The notes under the pieces were generated by a model that saw only the letters and a program-made list of their open reading frames with translations, was not told the DNA's origin and ran no database searches. DNA of 5,125 bases from an uncultured Clostridia bacterium (GTDB lineage Bacteria; Bacillota; Clostridia; TANB77; CAG-508), in the NCBI GenBank assembly GCA_947631315.1, contig CANRLA010000088.1:1-5125 (forward strand), written 5' to 3'. A program made the translations under genes and the position numbers. Of this stretch, positions 1-5,116 are shown piece by piece. Positions within the stretch are counted from its first letter, which is position 1. Each line of letters opens with the position of its first letter.

Positions 1-755
1 GTTGCAAATCTACCACCATCTAACTGAACCATTGGTCTTAAATCAGGTGGAATTACTGGTACAACATTCATAATCATCCATTCAGGTTTATTTCCTGATG
101 TTCTAAATGCTTCTATAGTATCTAATCTCTTTATTATTTTAGCTTTCTTTTGCTCACTAGCTTTTTCTAATTCTTTAGTAAGTTTTTCAGATAGTTTTTC
201 TACATCAATTTCAGAAAGTAATTTTAATAGTGCTTCTGCTCCCATCTCAGCTTTAAATGAACCTACTCCGTATTTTTCTTCTGCTTCATGGTATTCTTTT
301 TCATTTAATATTTGACATTTTGCAAGTCCACTTGTTCCCTTATCTGTTACTATATATGATGCAAAATATACAACCTTTTCAACTGCTCTTGGAGAAATAT
401 CAAGCATCAATGCTATTCTGTTTGGTATTCCTTTAAAATACCATATATGAGCAACTGGTGCTGCTAATTCAATATGTCCCATTCTTTCACGTCTTACTTT
501 TGATTTTGTAACTTCAACACCACATCTATCACATACAACACCTTTATATCTAATTCTTTTATATTTTCCACAATGGCATTCCCAATCTTTTACAGGTCCA
601 AATATTCTCTCACAAAATAGACCATCTTTTTCAGGTTTTAGAGTTCTATAATTTATTGTCTCAGGTTTTTTTACTTCGCCTTTAGACCATTCTCTTATTC
701 TTTCATCTGATGCTAAACCTATTTGAATTTTATTTAAAAATTCTAATTCGTCCAC
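1..755 (-). CDS. rpoC: DNA-directed RNA polymerase subunit beta-prime (N-terminal part, cut by window edge)
   Basis: The largest RNA polymerase subunit, which with beta forms the active-site cleft and carries the catalytic Mg-binding aspartates. Only the first 251 codons are present, plus two bases of the next; the NADFDGD catalytic motif lies outside the window. Visible are the N-terminal clamp sequence (GLASDERIREWSKGEV, about residues 13-28), FCERIFGPVKDWECHCGKYK, and the zinc-binding cysteines C60, C62, C75 and C78 (C-x-C, then CDRCGVEV). These are followed by RERMGHIELAAPVAHIWYFKG (residues 89-109, the run conserved in all bacterial beta-prime) and PPDLRPMVQLDGGRFA at the cut end. The start is GTG at 753-755. 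An in-frame TAA at 762-764 leaves no earlier ATG, GTG or TTG, and a purine-rich ribosome binding site lies upstream. It is 122 nt downstream of rpoB on the same strand, the usual rpoBC order. No frameshift or missing zinc ligand is seen. Confidence 0.98.
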   Translation of the reverse strand, partial: MDELEFLNKIQIGLASDERIREWSKGEVKKPETINYRTLKPEKDGLFCERIFGPVKDWECHCGKYKRIRYKGVVCDRCGVEVTKSKVRRERMGHIELAAPVAHIWYFKGIPNRIALMLDISPRAVEKVVYFASYIVTDKGTSGLAKCQILNEKEYHEAEEKYGVGSFKAEMGAEALLKLLSEIDVEKLSEKLTKELEKASEQKKAKIIKRLDTIEAFRTSGNKPEWMIMNVVPVIPPDLRPMVQLDGGRFA

Positions 756-766
756 GTCTCTTTAAG

Positions 767-774
767 CCCCCTCT
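767..774 (-). promoter_or_regulatory. Ribosome binding site of rpoC
   Basis: AGAGGGGG on the minus strand lies 11 nt before the GTG start of rpoC. Its GAGG part matches the anti-Shine-Dalgarno core, with a spacing of 14 nt if only that part pairs, which is slightly long. Together with the in-frame TAA 6 nt upstream of the GTG, it supports GTG as the true start. Confidence 0.75.
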
Positions 775-795
775 TAATATATTATTTTTTGCTCT

Positions 796-855
796 ATTTT
801 TATTAAAGCATTTTACTTTGCTGAACACTCTATATTGATATGCTTTAATAAAAAT
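796..855 (-). repeat. 16-bp perfect inverted repeat in the rpoB-rpoC spacer
   Basis: The arms 796-811 and 840-855 are exact reverse complements (ATTTTTATTAAAGCAT against ATGCTTTAATAAAAAT), separated by 28 nt. In the transcript this forms a long, AU-rich stem with only two G-C pairs. It lies 22 nt after the rpoB stop codon and 40 nt before the rpoC start. No run of U follows the stem on either strand, so it does not look like an intrinsic terminator. More likely roles are an mRNA processing or stability element that adjusts rpoB to rpoC output. A smaller 4-bp dyad sits next to it at 859-872. The spacer contains no gene that I can support. Confidence 0.75.
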
Positions 856-877
856 TTCGCTATTAAATTAGCTTTTA

Positions 878-3800
878 TTATTCATCATCATAATCGTCAA
901 AAGAATCTACTCCTGCATCATAATCATTTATTAAGTCATTCTCATCTGCGATTAGATCATCATCTGCATCATCTGTTATATCTTCAAATATTTCATCACT
1001 ATCTTCGTTTTCATCATCTTCTGTTCCATCAGTTTCAATATATCCGTCATTCAATTCGTTTTCATCAACAACATTATTATCTTGTGGTTTTGAATCATTT
1101 ATTGAATTGAAATCAACACCATCTTCAATATTTTCTTTAAGTTCGATTTCTGAACCATTATCTGTAAATAATCTTATATCTAATCCTAAAGATTGTAATT
1201 CTTTTACTAATACTTTGAATCCTTCTGGAACTCCTGGTTTTGGAATATTTTCACCTTTTACTATTGCTTCATAAGTTTTAACACGACCTACTATATCATC
1301 TGATTTTGTAGTAATCATTTCTTGAAGTGTGTATGCTGCACCGTAAGCTTCTAGTGCCCAAACTTCCATTTCACCAAATCTTTGTCCACCGAATTGTGCT
1401 TTACCACCAAGTGGTTGTTGTGTAACTAGAGAGTATGGTCCAGTTGAACGAGCATGTATTTTATCATCTACTAAGTGGTGTAATTTAAGCATATACATAA
1501 CACCTACTGTTACTGGATGTTCAAATGCATCTCCTGTTCTACCATCATAAATAGTTGTTTTTCCATCTTCTCTTAATCCTGCTTGTTTTAAAAGCTCTTG
1601 GATTTCATAATCTTTAGCTCCATCAAATACTGGGGTTTCAACTTTCCATCCTAGTGCTCTTGCTGCCATTCCTAAGTGCACTTCTAGAACTTGACCTAAA
1701 TTCATACGAGAAGGTACACCCATTGGGTTAAGTACTATATCTACAGGTGTTCCATCAGGTAAGAAAGGCATATCTTCTTCAGGAAGAATTCTTGATATAA
1801 CACCTTTATTTCCGTGACGACCTGACATTTTATCACCAACTGATATTTTTCTTTTTGTTGCTATATAGCATCTAATTACTTGATTTACACCTGGTCCTAA
1901 TTCATCTGAATTGTCTCTAGTAAATACTTTTACATCAACAACTGTTCCTGCTTCACCATGTGGTAATTTTAATGATGTATCTCTTACTTCTCTTGATTTT
2001 TCACCGAATATAGCTCTTAATAATCTTTCTTCAGCTGTAAGTTCTGTTTCACCTTTTGGTGTAACTTTACCAACTAAAATATCTCCTGATCTTACTTCTG
2101 CACCTATTCTTATAATACCATCTTCATCTAAGTCTTTTAAAACATCCTCGCCAACATTTGGTATATCACGAGTAATTTCTTCAGGTCCTAATTTTGTATC
2201 ACGACATTCACAATCATATTCTTCAATATGAATTGATGTGTAAACATCTTCTTTAACTAATCTTTCACTAAGTAAGATAGCGTCCTCGAAGTTATAACCT
2301 TCCCATGTTGAGAATGCTATAAGGGCATTTCTTCCTAGAGCCATTTCTCCACCATCTGTTGCTGGTCCATCTGCTATAGTGTCTCCTGCTTTTACTTTTT
2401 CTCCAACTTCAACTATTGGTCTTTGATTTATACAAGTTCCACCATTAGTTCTCTTGAATTTTAATAATCTATATCTTGTTTCTTCGTTATTTTTATTTCT
2501 TATTATAATTTCATCAGATGAAACTTTTTCAACAATACCATCTTCTTTTGCAACTACAGTAATTCCTGAGTCTTTAGCTGCTTTATATTCCATACCTGTT
2601 CCTACTATTGGAGCTTCAGGTTTTAAAAGTGGAACTGCTTGTCTTTGCATGTTTGAACCCATAAGCGAACGCTTAACATCATCATGCTCTAAGAAAGGAA
2701 TCATTGCTGCTGCAACAGAAACCAATTCTTTTGGTGATACTTCTATGTAATCAACTTGGTCTGCTGGAACTTCTTTAAATTCTGTAACTTGTCTTACTTT
2801 TATTTTACTATTTACAAATTTACCATTTTTATCAATTGGCTCAATTGCTTGACCTATAGTATATTTGTCCTCTTGATCTGCTGATAAATAATCTACTTGA
2901 TCAGTAACTTTTCCAGTCTTTTTATCAATTTTTCTATATGGAGTTTCAATAAATCCATATTCATTTATTCTCGCAAATGAACATAGTGCTGAAATTAATC
3001 CTATGTTTGGTCCTTCTGGAGATTCAACTGGACATAATCTTCCATAGTGAGTATAGTGAATATCTCTAACTTCAAATCCTGCTCTTTCTCTTGTAAGTCC
3101 ACCAGGACCTAATGCTGATATTCTTCTTTTATGTGTAAGTTCAGAAAGTGGGTTTGTTTGATCCATAAATTGTGATAATTGTGAACTTCCAAAGAACTCT
3201 CTTATAGCTGATGATATTGGTTTTGTATTAATTAATGCTTGTGGTGTAATTGAGTCCAAGTCTTGAATTGTCATTCTTTCTTTTACTACTCTTTCAAGTC
3301 TTGCTAAACCAATTCTAAATTGATTTTGTAATAGTTCACCTACGCATCTAATACGTCTATTTCCTAAATGGTCAATATCATCTATTTTTCCTAATCCATG
3401 ATATAGATTTAATAGATAACTTATTGATCCAATTATATCTTCGTTTGTTATATGTTTTGGAATAAGTTCATTTTTTCTGCTTTTTAATTCTTCATATAGC
3501 TTATCTTTTGGTGTATGGTCTAATATATCCTTTAAAGCTATATAATTAACTAGTTCTTTTATTTTTAAATCACTTATATCTATGTCAACAAAACTGTTGA
3601 TGTCAACTGTTCCATTACCTATAACTGTAATCTTACTTTCTCCACATTTTATATATACACTGTTGATTCCTGAATTTTGGATTTGCCATGCTAAATCAGG
3701 TGTAATTTCTTCATCTTTTTCTACTAAAATTTCTCCTGTTTCAGGATTAGAGATTGTATCTGCTGCTATTTGTCCTGTTATTCTATCTGCTAAACATAAT

Positions 3801-4639
3801 TTATTATTAAATTTGTGTCTTCCAACTTTAGCTAAATCATATCTTTTTGGGTCAAAGAATAATCTATCAAATAATGTTCTTGCAGCTTCTACTGTAGGAA
3901 GTTCTCCAGGTCTTAATTTTTTATATATTTCTACCAATGAATCATTCATTACTTTAATAGGGTCTTTTTCAATTGTAGATTTTAATAAAGGTTCATCACC
4001 AAATAGGGCTAATATTTGGTCATCACTTTCTATTCCAATTGCTCTTAGTAATGTAGTTATTGGTATTTTTCTTGTTCTATCAACTCTTACATAAAAAATA
4101 TCATTGTTATCTGTTTCATATTCAAGCCATGCTCCACGAAGTGGCATAACTGTTGATGTAAATAATTTTTTTCCTGTTTTTGTGTCTAACGTTGCAGCAT
4201 AGTAACAACTTGGTGAACGTACTAATTGGCTAACTACAACCCTTTCCGCACCATTGATAATAAATGTACCTGTTTCAGTCATTATAGGAAAATCTCCAAG
4301 AAAAATCTCCTGCTCTTTGATTTCCCCTGTTTCTTTGTTAAATAATCTAACTTTAACATGTAATTTGGTTGAATATGTTGCGTCCCTTTCTTTTGCCTCT
4401 TCTTCTGTGTATTTTGTTTTTTCATCTAGTCTATAATCTAAAAATTCAAGACTAAGATTTTGTGAGTAATCTTCTATTGGTGAAACTTCTTTTAATACTT
4501 CTCCTAAACCTTCTTCAATAAACCAATTATAGGAATCCTTTTGAACTTTTATTAAGTTTGGCATTTCTATAAAATCTCCTATTTTTGAAAAAGATTTACG
4601 CGTTGTCTTATTGTGTTTTACGTCTTTTACATTTGCCAA
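878..4639 (-). CDS. rpoB: DNA-directed RNA polymerase subunit beta (complete, 1253 aa)
   Basis: Second-largest RNA polymerase subunit, forming one jaw of the active-site cleft and the rifampicin pocket. Rough domain order: protrusion and lobe (about 28-430); fork with the rifampicin cluster I GSSQLSQFMDQTNPLSELTH (484-503) and KRRISALGPGG; cluster II SPEGPNIGLI (540-549); hybrid-binding core with GYNFEDAI (E785, D786) and GDKMSGRHGNKGVIS (K937, K945, matching the two active-site lysines of E. coli beta, K1065 and K1073); flap with TPKGETELTAEE.LLRAIFGEK (about 860-881); C-terminal clamp HHLVDDKIHARSTGPY and QPLGGKAQFGGQRFGEMEVWALEAYGA (about 1054-1101). Cluster I is wild type at the main resistance positions (Q490, D493, H503, S508, equal to E. 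coli 513, 516, 526, 531), so rifampicin sensitivity is expected. The start is TTG at 4637-4639: a strong Shine-Dalgarno lies 7 nt upstream, an in-frame TGA sits at 4658-4660, and the next ATG (codon 26) would remove conserved sequence. It ends in tandem stops TAA TAA. Odd points are a strongly acidic tail (last 70 residues, 33 Asp/Glu and one Lys) and RSPSCYY at 141-147. Confidence 0.99.
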   Translation of the reverse strand: MANVKDVKHNKTTRKSFSKIGDFIEMPNLIKVQKDSYNWFIEEGLGEVLKEVSPIEDYSQNLSLEFLDYRLDEKTKYTEEEAKERDATYSTKLHVKVRLFNKETGEIKEQEIFLGDFPIMTETGTFIINGAERVVVSQLVRSPSCYYAATLDTKTGKKLFTSTVMPLRGAWLEYETDNNDIFYVRVDRTRKIPITTLLRAIGIESDDQILALFGDEPLLKSTIEKDPIKVMNDSLVEIYKKLRPGELPTVEAARTLFDRLFFDPKRYDLAKVGRHKFNNKLCLADRITGQIAADTISNPETGEILVEKDEEITPDLAWQIQNSGINSVYIKCGESKITVIGNGTVDINSFVDIDISDLKIKELVNYIALKDILDHTPKDKLYEELKSRKNELIPKHITNEDIIGSISYLLNLYHGLGKIDDIDHLGNRRIRCVGELLQNQFRIGLARLERVVKERMTIQDLDSITPQALINTKPISSAIREFFGSSQLSQFMDQTNPLSELTHKRRISALGPGGLTRERAGFEVRDIHYTHYGRLCPVESPEGPNIGLISALCSFARINEYGFIETPYRKIDKKTGKVTDQVDYLSADQEDKYTIGQAIEPIDKNGKFVNSKIKVRQVTEFKEVPADQVDYIEVSPKELVSVAAAMIPFLEHDDVKRSLMGSNMQRQAVPLLKPEAPIVGTGMEYKAAKDSGITVVAKEDGIVEKVSSDEIIIRNKNNEETRYRLLKFKRTNGGTCINQRPIVEVGEKVKAGDTIADGPATDGGEMALGRNALIAFSTWEGYNFEDAILLSERLVKEDVYTSIHIEEYDCECRDTKLGPEEITRDIPNVGEDVLKDLDEDGIIRIGAEVRSGDILVGKVTPKGETELTAEERLLRAIFGEKSREVRDTSLKLPHGEAGTVVDVKVFTRDNSDELGPGVNQVIRCYIATKRKISVGDKMSGRHGNKGVISRILPEEDMPFLPDGTPVDIVLNPMGVPSRMNLGQVLEVHLGMAARALGWKVETPVFDGAKDYEIQELLKQAGLREDGKTTIYDGRTGDAFEHPVTVGVMYMLKLHHLVDDKIHARSTGPYSLVTQQPLGGKAQFGGQRFGEMEVWALEAYGAAYTLQEMITTKSDDIVGRVKTYEAIVKGENIPKPGVPEGFKVLVKELQSLGLDIRLFTDNGSEIELKENIEDGVDFNSINDSKPQDNNVVDENELNDGYIETDGTEDDENEDSDEIFEDITDDADDDLIADENDLINDYDAGVDSFDDYDDE

Positions 4640-4646
4640 AGTAATA

Positions 4647-4654
4647 CCCTCCTT
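4647..4654 (-). promoter_or_regulatory. Ribosome binding site of rpoB (decides the TTG start)
   Basis: AAGGAGGG on the minus strand is a near-perfect Shine-Dalgarno, 7 nt before TTG. The only other possible initiators between the upstream in-frame stop and this point would be non-standard (ATT), so the TTG start is well supported. Confidence 0.92.
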
Positions 4655-4697
4655 AACTCAATACTTTTAAGCAGATTTTAGGCGTATATCACTTTTA

Positions 4698-4713
4698 TAA
4701 GAAGTCCTTCTTA
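4698..4713 (-). promoter_or_regulatory. Short palindrome with an alternative partner at 4791-4799
   Basis: In the transcript TAAGAAG-GA-CTTCTTA can fold on itself. Its second half, extended to CTTCTTATA (4696-4704), is also exactly complementary over 9 nt to TATAAGAAG at 4791-4799, on the other side of the 28-bp hairpin. The two pairings are mutually exclusive: a local hairpin, or a closing stem around the long one. Whether either forms is unknown; both are AU-rich and short. Confidence 0.4.
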
Positions 4714-4781
4714 ACATATATTTTCTTTATAAAATCTTAATTACTGCTTTTATATTAAGATTTTATAAAAAAATTATATAT
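4714..4781 (-). repeat. 28-bp AU-rich hairpin in the rpoB leader
   Basis: The arms 4754-4781 and 4714-4741 pair over 28 positions on the transcript, with one A-A mismatch and two G-U wobbles; the inner 16 bp are perfect. The loop is the 12 nt at 4742-4753 (ATAAAAGCAGTA in the RNA). It lies downstream of the leader terminator and ends 74 nt before the rpoB start. The 3' arm is followed by GTTAAGAAGG, not a U run, so it is not an intrinsic terminator. It could be a stabilising or RNase III-type processing stem, or part of a switch with the short repeats that flank it. Confidence 0.85.
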
Positions 4782-4826
4782 GCAATTCCTCTTCTTATAG
4801 AATTTACATAAATAAAATTAAAGGGC

Positions 4827-4866
4827 AAAAAAAGGTAAACCGATACAAGTATCGATTTTACCTTTT
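4827..4866 (-). terminator. Intrinsic terminator inside the rpoB leader (attenuator candidate)
   Basis: On the minus strand AAAAGGTAAAATCGATAC pairs with GTATCGGTTTACCTTTT across a CTTG tetraloop. The stem is about 16-17 bp with one bulged A and one U-G wobble, and the 3' side runs into seven T (4827-4833) followed by GCCC. This is the standard form of a factor-independent terminator. It is about 80-120 nt downstream of the consensus promoter start and about 190 nt upstream of rpoB, so it would cut off leader transcripts. The plus strand reads as hairpin plus TTTTATACTTCTTTTT, so weak bidirectional activity is possible, but I see no plus-strand gene ending here. Confidence 0.88.
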
Positions 4867-4880
4867 ATACTTCTTTTTAG

Positions 4881-4907
4881 TTATTTCACGATTACCGAAT
4901 TTTTCAT
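4881..4907 (-). CDS. Putative 8-codon leader peptide (MKNSVIVK)
   Basis: ATG AAA AAT TCG GTA ATC GTG AAA TAA, preceded by AGAGGG (4915-4920) with a 7-nt gap, an ideal spacing and the same type of ribosome binding site as the rpoC one. It begins roughly 40 nt into the predicted leader and stops 14 nt before the base of the intrinsic terminator, where leader peptides of translation-dependent attenuators sit. The codons TCG, ATC and GTG are G/C-ended in a window that strongly prefers A/T-ended codons; their bases also form a segment resembling the 5' arm of the terminator. There is no run of a single amino acid as in amino-acid operons, so a specific starvation signal is not evident. It is too short to be recognised by homology, and chance cannot be excluded. 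Confidence 0.45.
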   Translation of the reverse strand: MKNSVIVK

Positions 4908-4952
4908 CTATTAGCCCTCTAGATTTTTATTCGTACAAAATATACAATATTT

Positions 4953-4981
4953 ATTATACTAGAAAATTTTAGGCTTGTCAA
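4953..4981 (-). promoter_or_regulatory. Perfect consensus sigma-A promoter of the rpoB leader
   Basis: TTGACA (4976-4981), a 17-nt spacer and TATAAT (4953-4958): both hexamers and the spacing match the housekeeping consensus exactly. The predicted start is near 4944-4948. The DNA upstream (about 5010-5040) is a run of A and T tracts that could serve as an UP element. The near-repeat ATTTTAGGCT / ATTTTAGCCT (plus strand, 4966-4975 and 4995-5004) brackets the -35 box. As rpoB-rpoC is the first gene pair downstream on this strand, this is most likely their main local promoter. Confidence 0.9.
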
Positions 4982-5084
4982 TGTTTTTATTAATATTTTA
5001 GCCTATTTTGGTTATAATTTTTAATAATTTTTTAAAAATTCTGAAACACGGAAGTTTAACAGTTAATTAAAGAAACTTTTTACA

Positions 5085-5103
5085 AAAGTATTGCAAATAC
5101 TTT
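5085..5103. promoter_or_regulatory. 8-bp dyad overlapping the upstream promoter -10
   Basis: AAAGTATT-TGC-AATACTTT on the minus strand is a perfect 8-bp inverted repeat with a 3-nt centre, covering the candidate -10 of the upstream promoter. It could be an operator, or a weak hairpin followed by TTTTG acting as the 3' end of a gene outside the window. I do not recognise it as a known operator class. Confidence 0.35.
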
Positions 5104-5116
5104 ATTTTTTTGTCAA
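5087..5116 (-). promoter_or_regulatory. Second, weaker promoter candidate at the window edge
   Basis: TTGACA (5111-5116) followed after 18 nt by AATACT (5087-5092), with a TGC just before it giving an extended -10 element. The -35 is perfect and the -10 matches 4 of 6. It would start transcription about 130 nt upstream of the consensus promoter and feed the same leader. The region is so AT-rich that chance matches are expected, so this is only a candidate. Confidence 0.4.

Larger units (their letters stand above)
4640..4946 (-). promoter_or_regulatory. Long structured 5' leader of rpoB
   Basis: This is about 307 nt between the predicted start of transcription from the consensus promoter and the rpoB start codon. 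In transcript order it holds: about 26 nt of AU-rich RNA; a Shine-Dalgarno (4915-4920) and an 8-codon ORF; an intrinsic terminator; then a post-terminator part with a 28-bp hairpin and a short alternative hairpin; and finally the rpoB ribosome binding site. No gene of normal length fits on either strand. I see no recognisable riboswitch class or T-box (no specifier or T-box bulge sequence), and I could not match it to the ribosomal protein L10 leader family from memory. No good promoter is visible between the terminator and rpoB. The transcription start is inferred from the -10 position, not observed. Confidence 0.7.

Noticed and set aside
484..546. Missing zinc ligand in rpoC
   Set aside because: On translation all four cysteines (C60, C62, C75, C78) are present, so the zinc site is intact.
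796..855. Intrinsic terminator between rpoB and rpoC
   Set aside because: The stem has only two G-C pairs and no U-run follows on either strand.
835..1110. Plus-strand ORF rich in His and Leu opposite the 3' end of rpoB
   Set aside because: It is the antisense reading of the GAT/GAA-rich acidic tail, which gives CAT/TTC-type codons; no ribosome binding site or protein-like composition.
3582..4094. Plus-strand 170-codon ORF inside rpoB, with smaller ones at 1911-2231, 2454-2750 and 4254-4436
   Set aside because: All lie antisense to the conserved rpoB coding sequence and have no recognisable domains; open only because of codon bias on the other strand.
4667..4717. Minus-strand ORF of 16 codons (MLRRTSYKSDIRLKSA) just before rpoB
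   Set aside because: The ATG sits in the 3' arm of the long hairpin and has no credible ribosome binding site; likely chance.
4776..4784. TATAAT within the 5' arm of the leader hairpin as a further rpoB promoter
   Set aside because: The correctly spaced -35 position reads CTATAA (2 of 6 matches) and there is no TG extension; TATAAT is expected by chance in such AT-rich DNA.
4640..4946. T-box, preQ1 or other known riboswitch, or an L10-type ribosomal protein leader
   Set aside because: No diagnostic conserved sequence blocks were found; the leader is explained better by a short ORF and terminator. A covariance-model (Rfam) search would settle it.
5027..5045. CodY-box-like sequence around AAAATTCTGAAAC, and another at AATTTTCTAG near 4960
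   Set aside because: Only about 10 and 9 of 15 positions match the AATTTTCWGAAAATT consensus, which AT-rich intergenic DNA reaches easily.
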